Shown: piece by piece, positions 34,370-43,437 of the stretch | How the letters are laid out: the number at the start of each line of letters is the position of its first letter | Position numbering within the stretch: the stretch's first letter is position 1 | From: Pedobacter sp. MC2016-05 | GTDB lineage: Bacteria > Bacteroidota > Bacteroidia > Sphingobacteriales > Sphingobacteriaceae | Direction of reading: 5' to 3' | Assembly: GCF_026239735.1 (NCBI RefSeq) | Contig: NZ_JAPIVT010000024.1 | Span: 1-64,000, forward strand | Length of the DNA: 64,000 nt | Notes under the pieces: model-generated | Told to the model about the DNA's origin: nothing | The model's input: only the letters and a program-made list of their open reading frames with translations | Databases searched by the model: none | Translations under genes and position numbers: made by a program

Positions 34370-35077
34370 ATGAAGTTAAAGGATTTCGGAGAGCGGGTTA
34401 TAGATTTCAATTGTCAGTTGCATTATTCGGGTGAACTTCCTGAAGGTTTCCATGTGCTTAATCCTTATTTCGATAATGCAGAAACGATAGAGGTCATGAA
34501 GAAATTTTATCGTAGGTTTTATGGGGATTTTAATACCCGAAAATTTATTGTCGGAATAAATCCGAGTCGAAAGGGGGCTGGTGTAACCGGCGTCCCTTTT
34601 ACGGATACCAAAAGATTGGATAGCGTTTGTGGCATCGGGATGCATTCCGCTCATACTCACGAAATATCTTCCGTATTTATGTATGACATGATTGCGCAGT
34701 TTGGCGGGGCTGATCAGTTTTACAGTCAGTTTTATATCAATTCCCCCTTTCCCTTAGCTATTGTTAAGCTAACCAAAGAAAAGAGATGGGTTAATGCCAA
34801 CTATTATGATGAGCCTGCATTGTTTGAGCAGCTCAAAGGATTTATGATTTCCAGTTTGAAGCAACACATCGATATGGGCTTAGATGTGTCCGAGGTTTTT
34901 GTGCTTGGCAAGAAAAACGCTTTCTTTATAGAAAAGCTGAACAGAGAAGCAAAACTATTCGAGCGCTTAACGGTATTGGAACATCCAAGATTTATTCAGC
35001 AGTACAAATCAAAAGAAAAGCAGCTATATATCGATAAATATATCCTTAGTTTATTGGGGAATGGTGAGGATAACTAA
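34370..35077 (+). CDS. SMUG2-type uracil-DNA glycosylase family protein
   Basis: This 235-aa protein has the family motif FIVGINPSRKGAGVTGVPFTD (near 60-80) that forms the uracil-binding and water-activating loop, and the second motif region VFVLGKKNAFF with LTVLEHPRFIQQY carrying the active-site His. These enzymes remove uracil or damaged bases in base-excision repair. The length is normal and the gene appears complete. It is transcribed alone. Confidence 0.85.
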   Translation: MKLKDFGERVIDFNCQLHYSGELPEGFHVLNPYFDNAETIEVMKKFYRRFYGDFNTRKFIVGINPSRKGAGVTGVPFTDTKRLDSVCGIGMHSAHTHEISSVFMYDMIAQFGGADQFYSQFYINSPFPLAIVKLTKEKRWVNANYYDEPALFEQLKGFMISSLKQHIDMGLDVSEVFVLGKKNAFFIEKLNREAKLFERLTVLEHPRFIQQYKSKEKQLYIDKYILSLLGNGEDN

Positions 35078-35584
35078 TAAAGCTAACATATAGTGGTGAG
35101 TATGAAAGAGAGATGAGCCTATTTAATGGTTAACCTTGTCTTTGTGCGAGATTATCCTGTGCTGATTTGCTGTAAGAGTAGACGAGAGCCAGCCGTTAGG
35201 CTAGGCAATGATTTAGTGGCCCGGAAAGTGAGGATCATCTCGCTTGCGCTTAAGTCTCAATCCTAATTTAGATGATTTTATTTTAATGCACATGACTCAC
35301 GAATGTTTTGATATTCGGAAATCAGGACCCAATATCCTGTTTCAAGAATCAATGGATTTGGCAAGTCTTTTCAGTAGAACAAGGGAAAGCCCGGTCGGCG
35401 AAATCCTAAATCTGATAAACCGGATTGATGAATGCTTAAGCGCTAAATTTCAGATTTTACGGAAAAGAAGATGGAATGCTAATGTGTGGATATACCAATA
35501 CCTTTGACCCCTTCTCGCCAATTTAAAAATATGCATTCAGTCAAAAGCTTACAACAAATCTATTCCTGGTGAGACGGGGTCAAT
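35078..35584. other. Intergenic region, no accepted gene
   Basis: A plus-strand frame at 35244-35507 has mixed composition and no recognisable family; it could be a remnant. I see no other structure. Confidence 0.3.
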
Positions 35585-35849
35585 CTACTCCGGTTTATCC
35601 ACTTTTATCATAGCTGCTAAGGGTGTGGCCAACAGTGCACCGATCAGACCGAATGCTGCCGCTCCGGCAAGAAGCATATACAGATTCGACATAGGATGGA
35701 TGTTCATTGTGGAAGATGTTAATTTGGCCATTAAAAAGTCTGATATAAGTTCATTAAGTATTAAAAAAAAAATCATACACAATAGTGCTGTCATTCCACT
35801 GACTGATAATGCAACAAGCGTAGGAGGAATGGCCATAATATAGAATCCT
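35585..35849 (-). pseudogene. C-terminal fragment of an AI-2E family transporter
   Basis: The last 88 or so codons of a PF01594-type membrane protein: IPPTLVALSVSGMTALL, then FFLILNELISDFLMAKL and GAAAFGLIGALLATPLAAMIK, which match the final helices and conserved loop of AI-2E family transporters. The N-terminal two thirds are missing. The fragment runs directly into the left end of the IS21 element, and the sequence beyond the element's right end does not continue it. Confidence 0.8.
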
Positions 35850-36017
35850 TGTGATCGGTAATTAAAAATACAGGATTTTTCGTAACCGAGAATACAGAGA
35901 AATTGGCAAGAATGATGTCGAGAAATTGGCAAGAATAAATACATAGTTCACCTTTTGGGGCAAAGCCCCAAAAGATTAGAACACCCTTGTGCTTCACCAC
36001 AAAATACAAGGGATTCA

Positions 36018-37580
36018 ATGAACTATTATTTAAACAAACTTATGATCTATCATGAAGTTCACCAAATGGAAAGAGCAGGTTTTTCCATTCAGAAGATTGC
36101 CGAGCACCTGGTAATGGACTGGCGTACCGTAAAACGTCTATTACTCCTGAGCGAGGAAGCTTACCTTCAACAATTAGAAGTGCCACTGGGCAGAAAAAGT
36201 TCCCTTGATGCCTATGAAGAGTTCGTTCGGGAAAAGCTTATCCTCTATCCGGCTACCTCTGCAGCCCAGATGCACGACTGGCTGAAGGAGCACAATGTTA
36301 ATTTCCCAATTGTTAGCCCAAAGACCGCTTTCAACTTTGTGCGTTCTGTCAGGAACAAATTCAATATCCCAAAGACTGAGCCACAAAGAGATTATTTCGC
36401 TGTTCCGGAGCTGCCTTATGGTCAGCAGGCACAGGTCGATTTTGGTTTCTACAATATGTCAACCACTCAGGGCAGAACCAAAAAAGTCCAGTTCTTTACT
36501 TTTGTGCTGGCGCGGTCCCGTTACAAATATATCTATTTCAGTGATACTCCTTTCACTACTGAATCGGTTATAGATGCCCATGAAAAAGCTTTTCAGTTCA
36601 TTGGAGGGCAACCACTGGAGATTGTTTATGATCAGGATAGGCTTTTTATGGTTTCAGAAAACCTGGGTGATATCGTTATGACCGCTGGTTTCCGTGCTTA
36701 TGTCCGCTCATCCGGCTTTACCACCCACTTCTGCAGAAAGGCCGACCCGGAGAGTAAAGGCAAGGTAGAGAACGCGGTCAAGTATGTAAAACAGAACTTT
36801 CTCTATAACCGCTCTTTCAGGGATATGGAAACGCTGAACTCCGATGTATTGGCATGGCTATCCAGAACAGCAAACCTCATGCTACATGGTACAACCAAAC
36901 TGATTCCACTTGAGGAATTTACCATTGAGCAGGCTTTTTTAATCCCCTGGCAGCCAACCCAGACCAAACCAGTAGAATACCCTGCCTATACCGTTCACAA
37001 GGACAATAAGATCTCTTACAAAAGCAATGTCTACAGTGTTCCATTGGGTACTTACAAAAAATCAAAAACCGTACTCCTCAAGGTCACCTATGAGCAGATC
37101 ATTATCATGGACCACAGCAACACCGAAATATGCAGGCACGAGCTCTGCATGCTCAAAGGCCAGAAAATCCTTTCACGGGACCATGGCCGGGACAAGGAGA
37201 CTGCTATTGTGGAAATGATGGAGGGCTTCTGCGATCTGATGGAGAACAAACTCAAGGCCATAAACTGGCTCAGTCAGATCAGAGACCATAAACCACGATA
37301 TATACGTGATCAGATCCAGTCGTTAAGGTCCACGGTAGTTGGTCTGGATCCTGTGATTGCCTCACGTGCATTGGATTATGCATGTAGCCACAACATTGTA
37401 AGCGCAACAGACTTCAAGGCAGTTGTAAAGAGTATGCTCCGGGAGAATAAAACTGAAGATGCACCTGAGATAAAAATCATCCAGCTCAACCCATTGAGTG
37501 GGGAAAGCCGCAGAAATGCAGACACGGCTCCACAACAGAGTGATCTGGATAACTACGATGAAATATTTAATCAAAAATAA
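36018..37580 (+). CDS. istA: IS21-family transposase IstA
   Basis: This 520-aa transposase starts at the ATG at 36018 (MNYYLNKLMIYHEVHQMERA). An N-terminal helix-turn-helix (FSIQKIAEHLVMDWRTVKRLL) is followed by the DDE-type rve catalytic core: QVDFGFY, IVYDQDRLF and ESKGKVENAVKYVKQNF supply the two Asp and the Glu. The C-terminus is a long beta/helix region as in other IstA proteins. With IstB it catalyses cut-and-paste-like transposition. Confidence 0.95.
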   Translation: MNYYLNKLMIYHEVHQMERAGFSIQKIAEHLVMDWRTVKRLLLLSEEAYLQQLEVPLGRKSSLDAYEEFVREKLILYPATSAAQMHDWLKEHNVNFPIVSPKTAFNFVRSVRNKFNIPKTEPQRDYFAVPELPYGQQAQVDFGFYNMSTTQGRTKKVQFFTFVLARSRYKYIYFSDTPFTTESVIDAHEKAFQFIGGQPLEIVYDQDRLFMVSENLGDIVMTAGFRAYVRSSGFTTHFCRKADPESKGKVENAVKYVKQNFLYNRSFRDMETLNSDVLAWLSRTANLMLHGTTKLIPLEEFTIEQAFLIPWQPTQTKPVEYPAYTVHKDNKISYKSNVYSVPLGTYKKSKTVLLKVTYEQIIIMDHSNTEICRHELCMLKGQKILSRDHGRDKETAIVEMMEGFCDLMENKLKAINWLSQIRDHKPRYIRDQIQSLRSTVVGLDPVIASRALDYACSHNIVSATDFKAVVKSMLRENKTEDAPEIKIIQLNPLSGESRRNADTAPQQSDLDNYDEIFNQK

Positions 37581-37586
37581 CAAAAG

Positions 37587-37609
37587 TGGGGCCATTTGAC
37601 ATGGCCCCA
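37587..37609 (+). promoter_or_regulatory. Stem-loop between istA and istB
   Basis: TGGGGCCAT (37587-37595) pairs perfectly with ATGGCCCCA (37601-37609) around TTGAC, 7 bases after the istA stop and 19 before the istB start. It has no T-run, so it is more likely to protect or limit the mRNA than to terminate it. Confidence 0.6.
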
Positions 37610-37627
37610 TAACTAAAAACAAAAATC

Positions 37628-38377
37628 ATGGAAGTACAGAAACAAGAGATCAAACAGCTTTGCAGCAAGTTTATGCTTACCGGCATGGGCGCGAGTCTAG
37701 AGGGCATCGTGAATGATGCCGAAAAAAATCGGATTGGGTTTATGGAGTTCGCACTGCAGCTATTGAAGAGCGAGGTGGAACACCGTCAACAAAAAGATGA
37801 GGCCAAGCGGATGAAGGCAGCTGGCTTGCCCAGAAGCAGTGATCTTGAGCATTACGATCCGGAAAAAAATGGGCTTAGGACCGAAAGGCTGGCACAGCTC
37901 AGGGAGCTAAACTGGATGGATCAATTGTTTAATATGGTATTGATGGGGCCCTCGGGAACAGGGAAGACACATTTGGCAGCGGGATTGTGCCGTGATGCGG
38001 TCAAAGCTGGTTATAAGGCTTATTTAAGGTCAATGGATGAGATTATAAATACCCTCAGAACAAAGGACTTCGTAAAATCGCAAATGCTTGAATATAACAG
38101 GTTGGCAAAAGCTAATATGCTAGTGCTTGATGACATTATGCTTTTTCCATTGGAGAAGAACATGGCAGTGGCATTTTTCAACTTTATAAACCACATTTAT
38201 GAGTCCACTTCAATCGTAGTTACCACCAATAAAAAACCAACCGAATGGGCAAAAATGCTGGAGGATGAAGTCATTGCAACGGCACTGCTCGACAGGTTAC
38301 TTTTTAAGTGTGAAGTGGTTAATCTTACTGGAGATAGTTTCAGGCTACAGAACCGGCAAACTTTCTTTGAATCGTAG
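37628..38377 (+). CDS. istB: IS21-family helper ATPase IstB
   Basis: This 249-aa DnaC/IstB-like AAA+ ATPase has Walker A GPSGTGKTH at 107-115, Walker B MLVLDDIML, sensor 1 SIVVTTNKKPTEW and an arginine-finger region LLDRLLFK. The N-terminal helical domain interacts with IstA. It loads and directs IstA during target selection. Length and motifs are complete. Confidence 0.95.
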   Translation: MEVQKQEIKQLCSKFMLTGMGASLEGIVNDAEKNRIGFMEFALQLLKSEVEHRQQKDEAKRMKAAGLPRSSDLEHYDPEKNGLRTERLAQLRELNWMDQLFNMVLMGPSGTGKTHLAAGLCRDAVKAGYKAYLRSMDEIINTLRTKDFVKSQMLEYNRLAKANMLVLDDIMLFPLEKNMAVAFFNFINHIYESTSIVVTTNKKPTEWAKMLEDEVIATALLDRLLFKCEVVNLTGDSFRLQNRQTFFES

Positions 38378-38500
38378 AAATATTAAACTACTTTTGAAAC
38401 GGACTCTGTATTTATTAGTGCCATTTTCTCTGCACCATTCTTACCAAAAATACTGTATTCCTAATTACCAAAAACTCTGCATTCTTTATTACCGACTACA

Positions 38501-39010
38501 ATCCTGTCTTTAAACTTCGAGGATGGACCCAAATACATATATGCAAACCTTTCACTGCAACCCGTTGGCCGGATGGGTGATGAGCCCGATAACATTATTT
38601 TTCTTCTCGATGATATTACCAGCCAGATTTTCTTAAAAAAAATAAGCGAACAGGCCAACGAAGTATTGCTCAATGCTATCGAAGATACCGGTCTGGGATA
38701 TACGATTGTTGAGTTTGCCTCTGGTGAGATGGCGGCCAATGTACAGATGAAACAAAACTATGGTTACGGCGAATCCGAGCGGTTCAGTTATAAGGATCTT
38801 TTCGCAGCAATACTGCCCGAATTCCGGGAAAAGATAAAGCTTGCGGTTGACGAAGCTGTCCGTAGCCACGGAATTTATCAGGCCCAGTATCAGGTTAAAT
38901 GGCGTGATGGTTCCATCCACTGGTTAAAAGCATATGGGAAACCTGTATATGATGCGAATGGTATAGCTTCTCATATCATCGGGTTCAATAAAATAATCTC
39001 AGTAGATTAA
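38501..39010 (+). pseudogene. N-terminally truncated PAS-domain protein
   Basis: The frame is open from the edge of the IS21 element; in-frame codons before the first ATG (38573) read KYIYANLSLQPVGRM and continue smoothly, so the real start is lost. It contains one clear PAS region (GYTIVEFASGEMAANVQMKQ, the YKDLFAAILPEFREK helix, and a PAC-like VKWRDGSIHWLKAYGKPVYD) and ends at a TAA after IIGFNKIISVD. Intact relatives are PAS sensor kinases or PAS-only proteins. Confidence 0.7.
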
Positions 39011-39083
39011 ATGCATCAGTAACATTGATACGCTTTCCATGAACGCAGTTAGGTAAGATATTTTAGTTCATGATGGAGTAGAC

Positions 39084-39563
39084 TTACTTTGGAGGCATGG
39101 GTACTATTTGAGTAACCTGCATAGAACGTATTTTCCAATTGTTCTCTTGCTTGACAAAGACTGCCGTAATCATCTTATGATCTGTGTTTCCTTTTCTAAC
39201 TGTCTTTCCAGGCACCTGGTAATCCTGTTTTGCGATCAGAGTTTCTTTGATGTATACAATTGCTGCCTTGTCGCTCAGGAAGTGTGTCTTTGAAATATCG
39301 AACTTGACCTGAGTGGGTTTTATACAACAATCATTGATCAGCTTAAACTGGTTTATAATCTCGCTTTTTCCTTTCCAGAACAAACCCAGAAAGTTTATGA
39401 GCGTTCCATCCTCAGTAAAGGAATCTGCATAGGATAACATATCATTTTTGTTCCAGTCCGTTTCTTGCTTGATTATGACTTTATTTATTTGTTCTTGTGG
39501 CGTTTGTGCCCAGCAATGAGCATTTAGGATAAAAAGGAATAAAAGTATCATTCTATTCATCAT
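39084..39563 (-). CDS. Secreted SgcJ/EcaC-like NTF2-fold protein
   Basis: This 159-aa protein has a signal peptide (MMNRMILLFLFILNAHCWAQ) and an NTF2-like domain: NKVIIKQETDWNKNDMLSYADSF, then EDGTLINFLGLFWKGKSEI and the final strand NNWKIRSMQVTQI. This is the DUF4440/SnoaL-like style, annotated as SgcJ/EcaC in related genomes. Activity is unknown; the fold often binds small hydrophobic ligands. It is transcribed alone. Confidence 0.8.
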   Translation of the reverse strand: MMNRMILLFLFILNAHCWAQTPQEQINKVIIKQETDWNKNDMLSYADSFTEDGTLINFLGLFWKGKSEIINQFKLINDCCIKPTQVKFDISKTHFLSDKAAIVYIKETLIAKQDYQVPGKTVRKGNTDHKMITAVFVKQENNWKIRSMQVTQIVPMPPK

Positions 39564-39814
39564 GTCTTTTTTGTGTATAAAATGCTGATTTTAAGTGAAA
39601 TAAATGCAAATGATTGAATTAAATGCATCGTATGACTTCTTTGCTAAGGGATAGGATATTTGATTTTTGAAAGTCCTCATTGACGCCGTTATTTTAAATG
39701 GGCTCAATCGATACCTTTTAAGAACTTCTTCTTGATCTAGTGTACGCTGGCCAGGTTAATTTCGCTAGCTCGATATTTAAAACTATCTTAAACGATATTA
39801 AAATATATCAGCAC

Positions 39815-40009
39815 ATGGCACAGGGAAAAGTTAAAATGTACAATGGAGAAAAAGGTTATGGATTCATCACTCCGGATGAAACATCAGAAGATTTATTTGT
39901 CCACGTTACCGGACTTCTGGTACGCGATCTCAAACCGGGAGACGTTGTTGAATACGATACCGAAGAAGGGAAAAAGGGTTTGATGGCTGTAAATGTTAAA
40001 AAACTCTGA
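39815..40009 (+). CDS. Cold-shock domain protein
   Basis: This 64-aa protein starts at the ATG at 39815 (MAQGKVKMYN). RNP1 is KGYGFIT at 13-19 and RNP2 is LFVHVT at 27-32. It is a single-domain RNA chaperone of the CspA type, though the rest diverges (DVVEYDTEEGKKGLMAVNVKKL). In Bacteroidota such genes often belong to stress regulons. The 5' leader is AT-rich, without an obvious -7 box. Confidence 0.93.
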   Translation: MAQGKVKMYNGEKGYGFITPDETSEDLFVHVTGLLVRDLKPGDVVEYDTEEGKKGLMAVNVKKL

Positions 40010-40226
40010 TTGATGAAGGGCTGATTTTCAGGCAAAAGTTATCGTTTGAAAATATGTCTTTGATAGTTTGCTTTAATAATTTGGCGTTTGTGATTGTTTC
40101 CCCTTCACATAAAATTGGGATTGTTGCTCAATTTACGCACCCCAGACGATGAACTCATCACTCATTTGTAAAGGGGGCTAGAAGTTTTTGAAAGTGAAAA
40201 TACGGTACCTGTATTGGGAGTATATT

Positions 40227-40733
40227 TTATGGTCTGTACATGGTAAGATATTTTTTTAATCCCAATCTCGCCTGATTGATGTGTGTCTTGACGGTTCCTA
40301 CAGGAATATCCAGCTGTTCGGCAATTTCTTCATATTTATACCCTTCGAAGTGCAACTGAAATGGAATGCTATATTCCGGTTTTATCGAGTCCATGGCTTT
40401 TGATATATCTTCCATGGCAAATGTGGTGGTTGAAGTATTCACTGTGGCACTCGTTTTCAGCTGGGCACTACTGATTTCATCATCAGTGGTAATCAACTCT
40501 TTCTTTTTGGTGTTTTTCCGGAAATCATTGATAAATGTATTTTTCATGATCACATAAAGCCATCCTTTGAGGTTTGTTCCTTCATCAAACTTTTCAGCAA
40601 ACCTCATGCCCTTGATCAGGGTTTCCTGCATCAAATCTTTCGCATCGTCTTCATCATTTGTAAACTTAAGGGCGTGGGAAAGCAGGAATTCAGAGTGTTC
40701 ACTAAGTATTAAGGTAAATTCAGTCTGGTTCAT
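40227..40733 (-). CDS. RNA polymerase ECF sigma factor
   Basis: This 168-aa protein starts at the ATG at 40733 (MNQTEFTLI); a TTG at 40760 would add nine codons. Region 2 reads FTNDEDDAKDLMQETLIKG with NLKGWLYVIMKNTFINDFRKN, and region 4 reads FEGYKYEEIAEQLDIPVGTVK. It is of the widespread Bacteroidota SigZ-like type without a membrane anti-sigma gene next to it. It is divergent from the umuD-like gene. Confidence 0.92.
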   Translation of the reverse strand: MNQTEFTLILSEHSEFLLSHALKFTNDEDDAKDLMQETLIKGMRFAEKFDEGTNLKGWLYVIMKNTFINDFRKNTKKKELITTDDEISSAQLKTSATVNTSTTTFAMEDISKAMDSIKPEYSIPFQLHFEGYKYEEIAEQLDIPVGTVKTHINQARLGLKKYLTMYRP

Positions 40734-40898
40734 AGGTATAGATTGATTTTTATTCCCCAACGATCAATGATAGAAAAGGTTTTAAATCAGGCGAAAAATA
40801 TTCAGCTTGGTGGGTATACCCGTTGAATATAAGCCCGGCCGTCATTATCGCTATTCCGTCTGGTTGTATTTTTTGCTAATAAAATTTGATCCCTCTTG

Positions 40899-40929
40899 TT
40901 TGATTACTAAAAATATTAGCATAAATTTG
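40899..40929 (+). promoter_or_regulatory. Bacteroidota-type promoter of the umuD operon
   Basis: A -33 TTG at 40900-40902, exactly 19 bases, then TAAATTTG at 40922-40929, a full match to the TTG-N19-TAnnTTTG consensus. It places the transcript start about 20 bases before the ATG at 40954 and supports that start codon. I did not see an inverted repeat that would be an SOS operator. Confidence 0.7.
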
Positions 40930-40953
40930 TGTTGTATAAAGGCAAGGATATTT

Positions 40954-41382
40954 ATGATCAGGGCATTTGAGAAAAGAGCAGAGCAGAAGATTTCGGGGTT
41001 TCAGTCTCCGGCGGCAGATTATTTGGAAGGCAGACTTGATATTGCCGGCAGGCTGGTTGTTGATCCCCATTCTACCTTTTATTTTCAGATGAAAGGAGAG
41101 GCCATGTCCTCGGTGAGCATTCATGATGGAGATATTCTGATCATTGATCGAAGCCTGTCCCCGAAAAATGGTACTACTGTTATCGCTTTTATAGACGGGA
41201 ATTTTTCCTGCCGGATCTATCAGGTGATAAACAGTATCCCCCAACTTAAAAACGATACCGGAACAATCTACCAGACCGAAATGGATACCCTTCAGATATG
41301 GGGAGTGGTGACCTCGGTCTGCCGGAATGTATTGCCCAAATCTTTAAAAACCGGAAAGTGCCGCCATGTTTGCGCTCTGTGA
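40954..41382 (+). CDS. umuD: UmuD-like protein lacking both catalytic residues
   Basis: This 142-aa S24-family protein aligns well with UmuD: FQSPAADYLEGRLDI after the usual cleavage site, and HDGDILIIDRSL in the core. The catalytic serine motif GDSM of UmuD is here GEAM, so Ser60 becomes Ala50 (codon GCC at 41101). The catalytic lysine, 37 residues later in both proteins, is Arg87 (CGG at 41212). Self-cleavage should be impossible. The N-terminal arm before the usual cleavage point is only 14 residues, against 24 in E. coli. It may therefore act as a ready-made UmuD'. It overlaps umuC by 17 bases. Confidence 0.88.
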   Translation: MIRAFEKRAEQKISGFQSPAADYLEGRLDIAGRLVVDPHSTFYFQMKGEAMSSVSIHDGDILIIDRSLSPKNGTTVIAFIDGNFSCRIYQVINSIPQLKNDTGTIYQTEMDTLQIWGVVTSVCRNVLPKSLKTGKCRHVCAL

Positions 41383-42610
41383 CTGCAATAACTTTTATGC
41401 CTCGGCAGAACGGCTGTTTCGTCCGGAACTTACAGGCAAACCCATTGTTGTATTGAGCAACAATGATGGATGTGTCATTGCCAGGAGCGAGGAAGCAAAA
41501 GCATTTGGCATTAAGATGGGGGATCCGGAGTTTCTGGTCAGGGACCTGATCAAAAAATACCACATACACGTTTTTTCCAGCAATTATGTGCTTTACGGGG
41601 ATATGAGCGAACGTGTGATGAATCAGCTTGGCCGCTGGTTTCCCCGGCTGGATGTTTACAGCATTGATGAGGCCTTTGGCTGGCTGGGTGGTATCAGGAA
41701 CCTTGAAAGCTATGCGCCAAAAATCAGAAATGCGGTGATCCAGAATACCGGTATCCCGGTTTCAATTGGCGTTGCGCCTACAAAGACGCTTGCCAAGCTG
41801 GCCAATAAGCTTGCTAAAAAACACAATGGGGTACTGGTACTTGATACTGATGAGAAGATTTCGGACGCGGTCAGGGATTTTCCTGTGCACGATCTCTGGG
41901 GCGTTGGCAGGCAATACTATAAAAAGTTCGAAGCACTGAAGATAGAAACGGTGGCCCAGCTGAGGGAGATGCCCGAAATGTGGTTCAAGCAGAATATGAC
42001 CATCATGGGCCAGCGCATGTACAATGAGCTATGGGGGAGACCTGCCATTCCGCTGGACGAAATCCGCGAAACCACCAAAGGCATTACCGTAAGCCGCTCT
42101 TTCCGGAACTATATCGAAAGCCCGGAGATTCTGGCTGAGGCGCTTGCGCTATATGCGAGCAGACTGGCTGAGAAGCTTCGTGCCCAAAAGCTGCGCTGCG
42201 TGTACCTTCAGGTGTTTTTATATACCAATAAAAACCGGGAGGACCATCCACAGCATTTTCCCAGTCATACCCACAAGCTGCTGATCGCCAGTAACAGTAC
42301 CACTGATCTGGTGGGTATTGCGGTGAAAGTGTCCCAAAAACTTTTCAGATATGGGATCAAGTACAGAAAGGCCGGGGTCATTGCTACAGGACTCATTCCT
42401 GAAAGCGAACTGCAGCTTAATATGTTTTCTGATCATGATGGAGGAAAGAAAGATACGGTATCTGCTGTGCTTGACCGGCTGAACCTGGCCTATGGAAGGG
42501 GAACGCTGAGAATGGCGACTGAAGGGTATGAAAAAAAGTGGCGGCTTAAACATGAATACCTATCCAAGGGTTACACCACCCGATGGAGTGATATTATACA
42601 AGTTATTTAA
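41366..42610 (+). CDS. umuC: Y-family DNA polymerase, UmuC-like subunit of Pol V
   Basis: This 414-aa protein has the palm acidic residues of Y-family polymerases: Asp6 in FALCDCNNFYAS, and Asp101-Glu102 in DVYSIDEAF. The fingers (ELTGKPIVVLSNNDGCVIAR), the helix-hairpin-helix region (VHDLWGVGRQYYKKFEAL) and the little-finger domain are all present. It is an error-prone translesion polymerase, normally active with cleaved UmuD. It starts inside the end of the umuD-like gene and is followed by a SRAP gene 16 bases later. Confidence 0.94.
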   Translation: MFALCDCNNFYASAERLFRPELTGKPIVVLSNNDGCVIARSEEAKAFGIKMGDPEFLVRDLIKKYHIHVFSSNYVLYGDMSERVMNQLGRWFPRLDVYSIDEAFGWLGGIRNLESYAPKIRNAVIQNTGIPVSIGVAPTKTLAKLANKLAKKHNGVLVLDTDEKISDAVRDFPVHDLWGVGRQYYKKFEALKIETVAQLREMPEMWFKQNMTIMGQRMYNELWGRPAIPLDEIRETTKGITVSRSFRNYIESPEILAEALALYASRLAEKLRAQKLRCVYLQVFLYTNKNREDHPQHFPSHTHKLLIASNSTTDLVGIAVKVSQKLFRYGIKYRKAGVIATGLIPESELQLNMFSDHDGGKKDTVSAVLDRLNLAYGRGTLRMATEGYEKKWRLKHEYLSKGYTTRWSDIIQVI

Positions 42611-42626
42611 GATAAGAAGACAAGTT

Positions 42627-43307
42627 ATGTGCGGAAGAACACTGATAGGGGAGAGTAAGGCCATGGCGGCAAAGGCAGGTCTTATCCTTGGCGAGGAAGC
42701 TAAAGAAAAGGACACCAACCGGCCTCCGGGCACGGATATGCCTGTAATATTGGATGCCCGTTCGGGCAAACTTCATTATGTCAAATGGGGGCTTATTCCC
42801 TCATTTTCGGTTGAAACGCCCAAATTTGCTACCACTTATTGCCGTATTGAAACCATGCACGCTTTACCGACCTATAAAAACCTGATCGGACGGCGTCATT
42901 GTGTTTTTGTGGTGGAAGGGTTTTATGAATGGGACAGGAGCAGTACCCAGAAGCAGCCCTATTTTTTTGAACGCAGAGACGAGGCACTCATGCTGATTGC
43001 GGGTTTTTGGGACAGTTGGAAAGATCCAAAGACTGGTATCGTGATCCCGTCCTGTACCATGATCATGCAACCGGCCAATGAATTTATGTCCAAGATTCAT
43101 GACGGCATGCCCTGCATCCTTTCCCAGGCAGAAAGCGCGATCTGGCTGGACCGTGAGCTGCCTTCCAGGGAACGGTTAACTGTACTGCATCCGGTTAATA
43201 ATGATTTGCTGAAAGGCTGGCAGGTGGATAAAAAGATCAATAACGCCCGCAATAAAGATGAGGACAACAATAAGCCTTCGGGTCCTGACCTGACGCTTTT
43301 CAATTAA
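42627..43307 (+). CDS. SOS response-associated peptidase-like protein (SRAP, YedK/HMCES type)
   Basis: This 226-aa protein starts at the ATG at 42627, so that Cys2 (MCGRT) becomes the N-terminal residue that crosslinks abasic sites. Other active-site parts are EGFYEWD with Glu101 and IHDGMP with the conserved His. The usual NAR.ET stretch, whose Asn contacts the abasic site, reads YCRIET here, so that Asn is Tyr71. SRAP proteins protect single-stranded DNA at abasic sites, which fits the umuDC neighbourhood. It is the last gene of the cassette. Confidence 0.88.
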   Translation: MCGRTLIGESKAMAAKAGLILGEEAKEKDTNRPPGTDMPVILDARSGKLHYVKWGLIPSFSVETPKFATTYCRIETMHALPTYKNLIGRRHCVFVVEGFYEWDRSSTQKQPYFFERRDEALMLIAGFWDSWKDPKTGIVIPSCTMIMQPANEFMSKIHDGMPCILSQAESAIWLDRELPSRERLTVLHPVNNDLLKGWQVDKKINNARNKDEDNNKPSGPDLTLFN

Positions 43308-43360
43308 CTTGAATGGCTGGACGTCTGGATAGTCTTTATGATATGCTGGAAGTCTGAAAT

Positions 43361-43384
43361 AACAGCTTAGCGATCAGCTGTTTT
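43361..43384 (+). terminator. Candidate terminator between convergent genes
   Basis: AACAGCT (43361-43367) pairs with AGCTGTT (43376-43382) around an 8-base loop, followed by a short T stretch. It lies 53 bases after the SRAP stop. Confidence 0.5.
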
Positions 43385-43437
43385 AGAATGTATTAATCAT
43401 CTTTTGAAGTATGTTGTTAACTATATTTGATTGATTC

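Larger units (their letters stand above)
35850..38500 (+). mobile_element. Complete IS21-family insertion sequence
   Basis: The element is 2651 bases long with ends TGTGATCGGTAAT (left) and ATTACCGACTACA (right), imperfect terminal inverted repeats that continue inward with further repeats of the GGTAA..AATACAG type. It carries istA and istB. The 5 bases ATCCT occur on both sides (35845-35849 and 38501-38505), a plausible target duplication. Both genes look intact, so it may be active. Confidence 0.9.

Noticed and set aside
35244..35507. An 87-codon plus-strand frame before the AI-2E fragment
   Set aside because: No recognisable domain; it could be a remnant but cannot be supported as a gene.
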